DNA of 64,000 nt from Microlunatus speluncae (GTDB lineage: Bacteria > Actinomycetota > Actinomycetes > Propionibacteriales > Propionibacteriaceae), in the NCBI RefSeq assembly GCF_009299835.1, contig NZ_VKCZ01000009.1:124001-188000 (forward strand). Reading direction: 5' to 3'. The position numbers were made by a program, and so were the translations under genes. Of this stretch, positions 56,164 to 64,000 are shown piece after piece (within the stretch, counting starts at the first letter, position 1; every line of letters starts with the position of its first letter). Under the pieces are notes generated by a model, which did no database searches, was not told the origin of the DNA, and saw only the letters and a program-made list of their open reading frames with translations.

Positions 56164-57033
56164 TCAGCTCAGCTCGGCGGATCCCGGCCGTAGCGTGAAC
56201 TCGTGCTCGCCGTTGATGCAACGGACGGCAGGACCGGATTCGCTGCCGCAGGCCACGCCGTAGAAGGCGAGCACCTGTCCCTGGGCCAGTTCCCTGATCC
56301 GCTGATTCGGCGGATCTCCGGAGCTCACGAACCGGGCCTTCCGGTCACGTTCGAGCTGGACCGAGTTGGCCGGCCCCTTCCCCTTCGGCGCCTTGGCGTC
56401 CGCCGGCAACTGTCCGAAGCAGAGCACCGAGCCCGGGCCGTCGTCGGGCGGCGGCACGATCTGACAGCTGAACGACTTCCCGACCGAGAAGGAGTACAGG
56501 TAGCCGCCCGGGACGAAGTCACCGGCGAAGTGTTTCACCTCCTGGTGCGTGCCCGGCGGCAACGGGCTGTCCGCCGGCCAGGCCTTGATCAACGTCTGCT
56601 TGACCGCGCATTCGTACGCGAAGGTGTAGATCGAGGCCGTTTCCGGCAGCGAGCCGTCGAGGATCGAGCAGCCCCAGCCGTCGACGTCGGTGGTCCGGCC
56701 GATCTCCGTGCCGTCGGCACCGACGAACTTCTTCAGCACCGCAACCGCGGTCGGGCAGTCGGCCTGCCCGCGAGCCACGACCGCGACCAGGCCGTACCCG
56801 ATCGGTCCGCAGGTCGTGCCCGGGCTGCCGGGTGCCGGGGCGGTCGGAGTCGGCGAAGGGGTGGGAGTCGGCGATGCGGCCACGCTCGGAGTCGCGACCC
56901 GGGTCGGGCTCGCGGTCGGCGGATCGGCCATCACCTCATCCGCCGGCGCCGTCGCGGGTGGCGCACAGGCCGCGGTGATCATGATCAGGAACAGCAGCGG
57001 AATCACGGCGCGCGGGCGCAGGCGTGCGGTCAT
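56164..57033 (-). CDS. Lipoprotein of unknown function
   Basis: A 289-residue lipoprotein with the signal VIPLLFLIMITAACAPP (lipobox ITAAC). A Pro/Thr linker follows, then an extracytoplasmic domain with several Cys residues (CGPIGYG, WGCSILDG, ECAVKQTL, CQIVPPP, VACGSE, RCINGE). No named family is recognised. It is convergent with the MBL gene, 14 bases apart. Confidence 0.7.
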   Translation of the reverse strand: MTARLRPRAVIPLLFLIMITAACAPPATAPADEVMADPPTASPTRVATPSVAASPTPTPSPTPTAPAPGSPGTTCGPIGYGLVAVVARGQADCPTAVAVLKKFVGADGTEIGRTTDVDGWGCSILDGSLPETASIYTFAYECAVKQTLIKAWPADSPLPPGTHQEVKHFAGDFVPGGYLYSFSVGKSFSCQIVPPPDDGPGSVLCFGQLPADAKAPKGKGPANSVQLERDRKARFVSSGDPPNQRIRELAQGQVLAFYGVACGSESGPAVRCINGEHEFTLRPGSAELS

Positions 57034-57115
57034 CGGATCACCCCGTCGGCAGTTCGCCGAGCCCCCTGGTCGGCAAGATCAATTCTGCCGTGCCGAGCCG
57101 CGGCCGGGGCGGGAT

Positions 57116-57457
57116 TCAGTCAGCCTGATCGCGGCGCCATCGATCGACCAGGGCCCGCGCCTCGGCGGCCGTCGGGCCGCCGTGGTCGCGGACGGACTCC
57201 AACACCGGCACCGCATCCTGGTCGTAGCCGTGCTCGAAGAGGTACGACGCCGCGGCGAACCGCATCGATTCCGGCTCGGTGTCGTCCAGCAGCGGTTTGA
57301 GCAGATCGATGATCCGACCCGATTCGTCCCAGCGCTCGGCCACCCGTTCGCCACGCTCGGCCTCGGCGTCGGCCGCGGCCGGGTCACCGTCCTCGAGCAG
57401 CTGCCGGGACAGACTGACGTGGGCCCGAAACGTCGCGCGATCGATATCAGGGTTCAT
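57116..57457 (-). CDS. Small helical protein of unknown function
   Basis: A 113-residue acidic, helix-rich protein, MNPDIDRATFRAHVSLSRQL to VDRWRRDQAD, with a TPR/HEAT-like feel (EPESMRFAAASYLFEHGYDQDAVPVLESVRDHGG). GGAGAG lies six bases before ATG 57457. It has no recognised family. It lies downstream of the kinase-like gene but is separated from it by a terminator. Confidence 0.65.
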   Translation of the reverse strand: MNPDIDRATFRAHVSLSRQLLEDGDPAAADAEAERGERVAERWDESGRIIDLLKPLLDDTEPESMRFAAASYLFEHGYDQDAVPVLESVRDHGGPTAAEARALVDRWRRDQAD

Positions 57458-57507
57458 GGTGATGCTCTCCCGAACGTGGCTGAACAGCCGACACTAGCCC
57501 CCTCCGA

Positions 57508-57565
57508 CCCCGAGTTGTCAGAAGCAGGGCACGCCATAGCGTCCCCTGCTTCTGACAACTCGGGG
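57508..57565. terminator. Terminator hairpin, family member 2
   Basis: A perfect 22-bp stem (57508-57529 with 57544-57565) closes a 14-base loop that contains CACGCCATAG. It ends next to the stop of the kinase-like gene. Its outer stem CCCCGAGTTGTCAGA is the same as in the terminator at 15711. Confidence 0.9.
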
Positions 57566-57566
57566 T

Positions 57567-58388
57567 TCAGTGGCCGGGGGCCAGGAGGGGTGGGGAGTCG
57601 GCGGTGAAGGGGGTCGGGAAGGTGGTGAGGGGGAGGTCGAGCAGGGTGGTGCAGGCGGGGTCGGCGCATTCGCAGTCGTACGCACGGATGACCGTCGCCG
57701 GGTCGGTGGTGGCCCAGGGACGGGCCAGGCCTGCGCGATACTGGCCGACGATCGCGGCGTTGCCGGCCCGGATCAGGGCCCGGCGCTGCTCCGTGCCGGA
57801 GGCCCGGGGCTGGTCAGCGAGCCAGTCGGCGCAGACCCGTTCGATCTCGGCCACCGTGTCCAGGGCCGAGCCGTGCTCGGTGGTGATGATCTTGGTGCCG
57901 CCGGCGGCGTCGACGGCCGCGGCAAGCTCATCGGCGCGCTGCAGATCCGACGGGCCACCGGCTCCGCCCCAGCCGCGACCCCGGTTCCGGGTGGCCCGGG
58001 TCTCGGCGGCGGCGAACAGCCAGACCGCGTGCACCGGCGGCCGGAGCGGCTCCGGGCCGACCAGGTCCGGCGTGAACGGAGTGCCGTCGGCGATCACCGC
58101 CGGGGTGTCGGGCAGGGCGGCCAGGTCCTCGTGGGTGAGCGGCCCGCGGTCGTGCCGGAGCCGCTCCTGATCTTCGACCGACAACGCGGACCGCTCGGCG
58201 ACGGTGAGCGCCTCCCAGGCGATCGCGCCCGGGTCGCCGGCGGCGATGGCCCGGTCCCGGTGGTCCCAGGTCCTGGTGTCGCTGGAGTGCCAGTGGTAGC
58301 CGTGCCGGCGGGCCAGCAGCCGCGCGGTCGTGGTCTTTCCCGAGCCGGTCAGCCCGCCGATCCAGAGGATCCGTTCCGGTGAGGTCAC
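57567..58388 (-). CDS. P-loop kinase-like protein with Cys-rich C-terminus
   Basis: A 273-residue P-loop protein. Walker A is GLTGSGKTT, and HSSDTRTWDH and AVIADGTPF could form later sites. It looks like small-molecule or nucleoside kinases of the AAA_33 type. The C-terminal part has an unusual Cys motif, CECADPAC, and ends with LDLPLTTFPTPF. The GTG start overlaps the preceding stop by four bases (GTGA), so it is coupled to the aldo/keto reductase gene. The substrate is unknown. Confidence 0.75.
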   Translation of the reverse strand: MTSPERILWIGGLTGSGKTTTARLLARRHGYHWHSSDTRTWDHRDRAIAAGDPGAIAWEALTVAERSALSVEDQERLRHDRGPLTHEDLAALPDTPAVIADGTPFTPDLVGPEPLRPPVHAVWLFAAAETRATRNRGRGWGGAGGPSDLQRADELAAAVDAAGGTKIITTEHGSALDTVAEIERVCADWLADQPRASGTEQRRALIRAGNAAIVGQYRAGLARPWATTDPATVIRAYDCECADPACTTLLDLPLTTFPTPFTADSPPLLAPGH

Positions 58389-59344
58389 CGGACCTGGTTT
58401 ATCAGCCCCAGTTCCGCGTCGGTCAACCGGCCGCGCGCCTCGGCCGCGACACATTCGGCGAGTTCGGTCCGGTTCTTCACGCCGAGCACGACCGTGGCCA
58501 CGCCGGGCACGCTGAGCGCGTACCGGTGCGCCAGCGACGCCGCGGACTCCCCCAGCTCCGCCGCCACCCGGCGGAATCCCTCGGCCCGGGCGAAATCGAC
58601 CGCGACCGGGGAATCATCGTCGACCGCCCGGTCGACGGAGTCGGTCAGCGAGCCGGCCGAGACCGCGCGGATCCCGATCACCGAAACGGATTCGGCACCG
58701 GCCGCGGCCACGATCTCCGCGTTGGCGGGCTTGGCGGAGTCGCCGAACACCCACATGTCGCCGGACAGGTCGAGGGCGTTCACCACCACCTGGGCCGCGT
58801 CCGGCCGCGGCTCCGTGCCCAACGTCTCGATCACCGCGTCGGGGTGGCCGACGCCGGTGATCCCCCAGCCGCGGATCAGGCCTTCCTCGCGCAGCTTCAC
58901 GAACTCCGGTACGACCTCGTCCCGGAACCGCCGCCAGCCGAGCGTGTTCGGCGCGGTCGCCGAGTCGTCCGCAGGCCGGAGCTGGGAGTGCCAGAGGAAG
59001 AGGTCCAAGTGGTCCCGGCCCAATCGGCCCAGGCTGTCCCGCAGGCTCTGCCGCATCCGGGCCGGCAGATCGTCCTCGTTGTCGTCGGGCAATCCGATCT
59101 TGGTCGTGATCAACACCTCGGACGCCGGGCTCTGCCGCAGCGCCTCGCCGGCCACGACCTCCGCCTCGTGTCCCTCGCCGTAGCTCGGGGCCAGGTCGAG
59201 CATCGTGATGCCGGCGTCGATCGCCGCCCGGACGGTCGCCACCGATTCCTCGCGGCTGGTCCGGCCCCAGACCGCACCGATCCCGCCGCCACCCAGGGTC
59301 AGCGCGCTGACCGTACCCAGTCGTCCGAAGTCTCGTGATTCCAT
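58385..59344 (-). CDS. Aldo/keto reductase
   Basis: A 319-residue (beta/alpha)8 NADPH-dependent oxidoreductase. Motifs: TLGGGGIGAVWG, MLDLAPSYGEGHEAE (catalytic Asp and Tyr), DLFLWHSQLR (His) and ITTKIGLPDD. It reduces carbonyl compounds; the substrate is unknown. It is the first gene of a two-gene unit with the kinase-like protein. Confidence 0.88.
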   Translation of the reverse strand: MESRDFGRLGTVSALTLGGGGIGAVWGRTSREESVATVRAAIDAGITMLDLAPSYGEGHEAEVVAGEALRQSPASEVLITTKIGLPDDNEDDLPARMRQSLRDSLGRLGRDHLDLFLWHSQLRPADDSATAPNTLGWRRFRDEVVPEFVKLREEGLIRGWGITGVGHPDAVIETLGTEPRPDAAQVVVNALDLSGDMWVFGDSAKPANAEIVAAAGAESVSVIGIRAVSAGSLTDSVDRAVDDDSPVAVDFARAEGFRRVAAELGESAASLAHRYALSVPGVATVVLGVKNRTELAECVAAEARGRLTDAELGLINQVR

Positions 59345-59439
59345 GCCGTCAACCTAAGCGGGCCCCGGCATCGGAGCCAGGTCCAATCGAGCCTTCCGAC
59401 TCCGGTCCAAACCCTCCCAGGGGTCGCCGCCGGCCAGGA

Positions 59440-62400
59440 TCACTCGCCGCGGTCGAGGGCGTAGGACCTGATCACGGTCTGCTCCACCGCCGCCCGGCCG
59501 GCGGCGGCCGTGGCGTGCAGGGAGACGAAGCGCGCGTTCGCCGGCGGGGTCGGCACGGTGGTGCGATAGCTGTCGCCGTCGCGGGTCAGCGTCAGGTCGG
59601 TCCAGCTCTCACCGTCGTCGAACGAGGCGCGCAGGGCGACCTGCTCCGGCGTCGGTTTGGTCCCCTGGCTGGTCTCGACCGTCAGCCGGAGCGGGAACGG
59701 CCGATCCACCGGCGCCCGGTTGAGCTGATCGAAGTCGCCGGCCACCCGGACCGTCAGCGTGGAGACCCGGCGATGGTCCTCGAACGGACCGGCCAAGGTC
59801 CAGGAGGCGTCGACCCGGGTGGCCAGCGTCGACCACGGCACGTCGCGGGTCGCCCGGGTGCTGAGGCGATAGGTCGCGGCCTGCTGCGGATCCGGCTTCT
59901 GGAACGTGCCGCCGCCCGGATCCTCGTTGGTCTCGATCACCTCGCCGTCCCAGCTCAGCGTGTTGCGGGCGGCGATCCCGTCGAAGGACTGCAGTCCGGT
60001 GTGATGGCCGGGCGAGGAGCCGGAGAACAACCGGGAGATCACCCACAGCCGCCCCTCCGCATAGTCGGACACCAGCGCCGGCCCCAGCGCGGCCCGACCC
60101 CAGTGCCGGTCGTACGTCTGGCCCGCTCGATAGCCGACACCGTCCGATGACTCGAAGTCGTTCTCGAAACCCTGGTCGGTCTCCAGTTCGCTCAGCCAGG
60201 TGAGATCGGCCCCGGCCGAGTAGCGATCGATCCGCCGGCCCGGCACCGCGACCGCCAACGGCATCCGGTGGTCACCGTCGGCGACGGCGACCGTGAGCGT
60301 CCCCGGGCGGTCGACCGCGACGCCTTCGCCGTGCAGGTGGGTGCGTACGGTGGCGAGCGCGGCATCCCGGAACCGGAACGTGGGCTTGGGAATCCGGCCC
60401 TTGACGCTCCGGGCCAGGACGTAACCGCGCGGCGGCTGCCCGGCCGAGTCGGGCTCGGTCAGCGCCCCGGCGAAGCCGAACCGGTACGGATAGCTCTTCA
60501 CCGTGCCGGTCGGAGTGGCGTAGAGCTCGGTGACGTCGCCGCCCCGGATCCGCGCGAACTCCGTGCCGACGTCGACCCAGACCGCCGGCGTGCCGCTGCG
60601 CTTCGCGGTCTTGCTGTCCACCACGGCCCGCACCGGCCGGCCGTCGCGCGCGTCGAGCACGACCTCGGTGTCCTGGGTCAGTTTCAGCTCGGGCCGGGCG
60701 ACCAGGGTCAGGCTGTCCGGCGACGGTTCGGGTTGGTCGGTGGCGATCGGAGCGGTGAGATCGTACGTCCCGGCCGGCAGCCGGACCGTGAACGGCTTCC
60801 CGTCGAGCTGGGCCGACCGCGCCGCGCGGTCGTCGGGGCGCAACAGGTGGACCGGGGTCGCCGCCGGTTTTCCCGCCCGGTCCAGGGCCTTGATCGTGAG
60901 GTCGTACGACTCGACCTCCTTGTGCATCCCGATCGGGCTGCGGGCGACCAGCGCGTCGCCGTCCTTCGCGGTGACCCAGGCGCCGAACAGTCCGTCGGCG
61001 GACTTCACCCGGGTGTCCGCGGTGACCGAGACGCTCGCCGTCGCGCCGGCCGCGACCTGGATCCGCGACGGGCTGACCGCGAACAGTCCGGCCGGAGCGT
61101 CTCCGGCGATCGCCAGGTCGAGCGTCAGCGGGGTCGCCGAGGTGTTGCGGTACGTCAGCTGCTGGGCTCGCGGCTTGTCGTCCTGGTGCGGCCATTCGGC
61201 CAGGCCGAAGCTCAACGCGGCCGGCTCGGGCAGCACGGTCTGCTTGATCGCCCGGGTCAGGTCGACCCGGCCCGCGCCCTGCTGGAAGACGTCGAGCTCG
61301 GGGTTCGGTTTCGCCGACGCCATCAGGGCCGCCTTGAGCTCCGCCGCGCGCCAGTCCGGGTGTTGCTGGGCCAGCAGCGCGGCCGCGCCGGCCACGTGCG
61401 GCGCCGCCATCGACGTACCGGATTGGCTGACGTAATACTCGGTCGCGCCCTGGCCTCCGGTCGCCTTGGCAGCGACGATCTCGTCGCCGGGAGCGGAGAT
61501 CTCCGGCTTGACGGCATCGTCACGGATCCGCGGGCCCAGGTTGGAGAACTCGCTCAGCTGCTCGTCCCTGGTCACGCTGGCCACCGCGAGCGCGCTGTCC
61601 GCCGTCGCGGGCGAGGACACCCGTTCGTCGTGGAAGCAGCTCTCCGGCGAGGCCGGATGATTGCCGGCCGCGACGACGAACAGCGTGCCGTGCTGCTCGG
61701 TCAGCGAGTCGACCGCCTTGGACACCGGATCGGTCCCGTCGGTCGCGCAGCCGCCGAGGCTGAGGTTGACGATCCGGGCGCCGGCCGCCGCCCACTGCAG
61801 GCCGGCGATCAGCTGCGATTCCGACCCGGAGCCGTCGTCGCCGAGGACCTTGCCGACCAGCAGCCGGGCGTCCGGCGCCACGCCTCGGTATTTCCCGTCC
61901 GAGGCGTCGCCGCTGCCGGTGATGATCGAGGCGACGTGGGTGCCGTGGCCGACAATGTCGGTCGGACCGCCGGTGTCGGTGAAGTCCTTGGCCTCGATGA
62001 CCGCGTCGTCGAGGTCGGGGTGGCTCTCGTCGATGCCGGTGTCGAGGACGGCGACCTTGACCCCCTGGCCGGTGAAGCCGGCGCGCCAGGCGATCGGGGC
62101 ACCGATCTGCGGCACGCTGTGGTCGAGTTGCCGCCGGACCGGACCGTCCAGCCACACCTTCTCGATGCCGGCCCGGCCGGCCTTGAGCTCGTTCCAGAAG
62201 GTGGTCGCGCCGCTCTTGCCGGCGGTGATCGCGGTGCCGCGAATGCTGGCCAGCTCCCGTCCGACCCGGGCCTCGGTCGGGCCGAGCCCCGGCTTGGCCG
62301 CGCCACCGGCGTACCGGACGATCAGCGGCAGGTGCGGGCGCTGGGTGTCGTCGTACCCGGCCCGACGGAGCAGGGAGATGTCGAACAGTCGCGGATCCAG

Positions 62401-62745
62401 CCGGCCGGAGCCGATCAGCGGCAGCGCGTCGGCCGGGATCACGGTGAACCGGCCGTCCGCCGACCTCCGCTCGGCGAAGCCGACGCCCTCGCGTCCCGGC
62501 CCCGGCGTCAGTCGCACGACGCCCCGACTCAGGTCGACCCGGTCGCCGGTGATCAGGGTCACCCGGATCGTGTCCGGTGCCGGTGCCGGTGCCGGTGAGG
62601 AGGGCGGTGCCGGTGAGGAGGGCGGTGGTGCCGGGTCGGCCGCAGCGGTCGGACCGGTCATCGTCAGCCCGGTCAGCACCAGGGTTAGCACCAGCAACGC
62701 CAAGATCATCGGGCTCTGAGGCTTCGTCCGCACAAGAAGTCCCAT
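59440..62745 (-). CDS. Secreted subtilisin-family (S8) serine protease
   Basis: A 1101-residue secreted protease. The signal is MILALLVLTLVLTGLTMTGPTAAADP, with a Pro/Ser/Ala-rich segment. The S8 triad is visible: Asp in VAVLDTGIDESHPDL, His in DIVGHGTHVASII, and Ser in SQSGTSMAAPHVAGAAALL. The C-terminal 600 residues form several beta-sandwich-like regions. Large S8 proteases of this type act extracellularly, possibly on proteins or cell-envelope targets. The start MGLLVRTK at 62745 was chosen because the frame upstream lacks signal-like sequence and a ribosome site is weak. Confidence 0.9.
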   Translation of the reverse strand: MGLLVRTKPQSPMILALLVLTLVLTGLTMTGPTAAADPAPPPSSPAPPSSPAPAPAPDTIRVTLITGDRVDLSRGVVRLTPGPGREGVGFAERRSADGRFTVIPADALPLIGSGRLDPRLFDISLLRRAGYDDTQRPHLPLIVRYAGGAAKPGLGPTEARVGRELASIRGTAITAGKSGATTFWNELKAGRAGIEKVWLDGPVRRQLDHSVPQIGAPIAWRAGFTGQGVKVAVLDTGIDESHPDLDDAVIEAKDFTDTGGPTDIVGHGTHVASIITGSGDASDGKYRGVAPDARLLVGKVLGDDGSGSESQLIAGLQWAAAGARIVNLSLGGCATDGTDPVSKAVDSLTEQHGTLFVVAAGNHPASPESCFHDERVSSPATADSALAVASVTRDEQLSEFSNLGPRIRDDAVKPEISAPGDEIVAAKATGGQGATEYYVSQSGTSMAAPHVAGAAALLAQQHPDWRAAELKAALMASAKPNPELDVFQQGAGRVDLTRAIKQTVLPEPAALSFGLAEWPHQDDKPRAQQLTYRNTSATPLTLDLAIAGDAPAGLFAVSPSRIQVAAGATASVSVTADTRVKSADGLFGAWVTAKDGDALVARSPIGMHKEVESYDLTIKALDRAGKPAATPVHLLRPDDRAARSAQLDGKPFTVRLPAGTYDLTAPIATDQPEPSPDSLTLVARPELKLTQDTEVVLDARDGRPVRAVVDSKTAKRSGTPAVWVDVGTEFARIRGGDVTELYATPTGTVKSYPYRFGFAGALTEPDSAGQPPRGYVLARSVKGRIPKPTFRFRDAALATVRTHLHGEGVAVDRPGTLTVAVADGDHRMPLAVAVPGRRIDRYSAGADLTWLSELETDQGFENDFESSDGVGYRAGQTYDRHWGRAALGPALVSDYAEGRLWVISRLFSGSSPGHHTGLQSFDGIAARNTLSWDGEVIETNEDPGGGTFQKPDPQQAATYRLSTRATRDVPWSTLATRVDASWTLAGPFEDHRRVSTLTVRVAGDFDQLNRAPVDRPFPLRLTVETSQGTKPTPEQVALRASFDDGESWTDLTLTRDGDSYRTTVPTPPANARFVSLHATAAAGRAAVEQTVIRSYALDRGE

Positions 62746-62948
62746 CGTCGGTCGTCGGGTCAGGATCGGGCGCGCCCGGGCGGGTCGTGGTCCCCCGCGG
62801 TCACAGCTCGTACATGGCTCGAACCCCAGCCACTGTTTCACCGGTTGGCCGGGAATCGTCGGCACCGGCCCTCCGGCCCGCGGGTCGGCGGTGACTCGCC
62901 GCGTGTTCGCTGATGGAGAACGCCCGGAAGAAACCCGGCTGTGAATGC

Positions 62949-62969
62949 CTTGAGCCAATGACGCTCAAC
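62949..62969. promoter_or_regulatory. HspR (HAIR)-like operator upstream of lon
   Basis: CTTGAGC-N7-GCTCAAC matches the HAIR pattern CTTGAGT-N7-ACTCAAG in spacing, with a compensated change at one pair. HspR control of lon and chaperone genes is established in actinobacteria. Confidence 0.65.
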
Positions 62970-63011
62970 TTCTCGTTCACGAGCGCCTTTGATGACTGGA
63001 GGCTGAAAACA

Positions 63012-64000
63012 ATGTCGAAGCAACTCCCTGTTCTGTTCCTCAACGACCTCGTCGTGCTGCCCGGCATGGTCGTCCCGATCGAGCTCGACGACAGCACGCG
63101 GGCCGCGATCGACACCGCGCGGGCGAGCAGCGACGGGCATCTGCTGGTGGCCCCGCGGCTCGACGACCGGTACGCCTCCTACGGCGTCGTGGCGACGATC
63201 GTGCAGACCGGACGCCTGCAGACCGGCGAGCCGGCGGCCGTGCTGCGGGCCGAACGCCGGGCCCGGATCGGCTCCGGGGTGTCCGGGCCGGGCGCCGCGC
63301 TCTGGGTCGAGGCCGAGGAACTGCCCGAGGAAGACAGCGACACCGAAGAGATCCGGACGCTGGCCGGCGACTACCGGTCGCTGGTCGTGGCGAGCCTGCA
63401 GCGGCGGGACGCCTGGCAGGTGATCGACACCGTCAACCGGGTGACCGATCCGTCGGCGCTGGCCGACCTGGCCGGCTACGCCTCGTACCTGACCGACGAG
63501 CAGAAGCGGCAACTGCTCGAGACGCCGGCCGTCGCGGAGCGGCTCACCGCGCTGATCGAGTGGACCAAGGACCATCTGGCCGAGGTCGAGGTGAACGACA
63601 AGATCGCCGACGACGTCCGCGAGGGGATGGAGAAGAGCCAGCGCGAGTTCCTGCTCCGGCAGCAACTCAACGCGATCCGCAAGGAGCTGGGCGAGGACGA
63701 GCCGGACGGCGCCGAGGACTACCGGTCCCGGGTCGAGGCGGCCGAGCTGCCGGACGCGGTCCGCACCGCGGCGCTGCGTGAGGTCGGCAAGCTGGAGCGC
63801 TCCAGCGACCAGAGCCCGGAGGCGGGCTGGATCCGGACCTGGCTGGACACGGTGCTGGAGCTGCCGTGGAGCGTGATCACCACCGACTCGACCGACCTGG
63901 CCGGGGCCCGGCGGGTGCTGGACGATGATCATCACGGCCTGGCCGACGTCAAGGAGCGGATCGTCGAATACCTGGCGGTCCGGGCTCGGCGGGCCGACCG
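63012..64000 (+). CDS. lon: Lon protease, 3' end outside window
   Basis: The first 330 or so residues of ATP-dependent Lon. The LAN domain is present: LPVLFLNDLVVLPGMVVPIELDD, AALWVEAEELPEED, and QREFLLRQQLNAIRKELGEDE before the ATPase domain. GGAGG at 62998-63002 is nine bases from ATG 63012. It degrades misfolded proteins. An HspR-like operator lies upstream, so heat-shock control is likely. The ATPase and Ser-Lys protease domains are beyond the window. Confidence 0.96.
   Translation, partial: MSKQLPVLFLNDLVVLPGMVVPIELDDSTRAAIDTARASSDGHLLVAPRLDDRYASYGVVATIVQTGRLQTGEPAAVLRAERRARIGSGVSGPGAALWVEAEELPEEDSDTEEIRTLAGDYRSLVVASLQRRDAWQVIDTVNRVTDPSALADLAGYASYLTDEQKRQLLETPAVAERLTALIEWTKDHLAEVEVNDKIADDVREGMEKSQREFLLRQQLNAIRKELGEDEPDGAEDYRSRVEAAELPDAVRTAALREVGKLERSSDQSPEAGWIRTWLDTVLELPWSVITTDSTDLAGARRVLDDDHHGLADVKERIVEYLAVRARRAD

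Overview
The window is about 64 kb of very GC-rich DNA (I estimate near 70% GC, not computed). Its genes point to a high-GC actinobacterium: mycothiol-type DinB/MDMPI enzyme, HspR-like box before lon, CTD-rich Tat signals, amtB-glnK-glnD cluster, many leaderless-looking starts. Gene content and style resemble Propionibacteriaceae such as Microlunatus or Friedmanniella, but that is inference. Genes are densely packed on both strands with many ATGA/GTGA stop-start overlaps. I see no rRNA, tRNA, CRISPR array or complete insertion sequence.

Layout. 1-4.9 kb: a glycosidase-like DUF5722 protein cut by the window edge, then a CofE-like protein coupled to a MurJ-type flippase. 5-10.5 kb: a kinase-fold phosphotransferase, a small membrane protein, a Nudix hydrolase and comEA-comEC. 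10.5-11.3 kb: a gene-free stretch full of inverted repeats. 11.3-20.7 kb: DUF6498 membrane protein, DegV, a PH-GNAT fusion coupled to an endonuclease/phosphatase, leuS with a leader peptide and attenuator, a lipid-kinase-like protein and an exported class V aminotransferase. 20.8-31.6 kb: a glycan-use locus with one exported and one cytoplasmic sialidase-family protein, a CUT1 ABC transporter, a DapA/NanA-family lyase and an FCD-GntR regulator. Two near-identical palindromes sit at the promoters of this locus, which suggests one GntR regulon. The last gene of the locus, a lactate 2-monooxygenase homologue, is broken by a 163-bp foldback element.

31.6-40.9 kb: alpha/beta hydrolase, AlkZ-like winged-helix protein, LuxR regulator, a cluster of 68-bp repeats, NTF2-like protein, two tandem SRPBCC proteins coupled to an ArsR regulator, galE, peptide deformylase, and a divergent MarR/MFS pair around a shared operator. 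41-45.1 kb: amtB-glnK-glnD nitrogen cluster. 45.1-45.9 kb: gene-free with hairpins and a possible leader peptide before an MFS exporter. 47.2-64 kb: VOC protein, exported alpha-L-rhamnosidase, membrane protein with an operator-containing promoter, uvrA with a histone-like tail, MDMPI-like enzyme, MBL hydrolase, lipoprotein, kinase-like P-loop protein with aldo/keto reductase, a large subtilisin-like protease and the start of lon.

The most unusual material is at the DNA and RNA level: the foldback element whose stem mismatches are all G-U compatible on one strand, a 68-bp palindromic repeat family with an inverted core, paired terminators with covarying stems, and a strong excess of TGATCA that seems to override codon bias.
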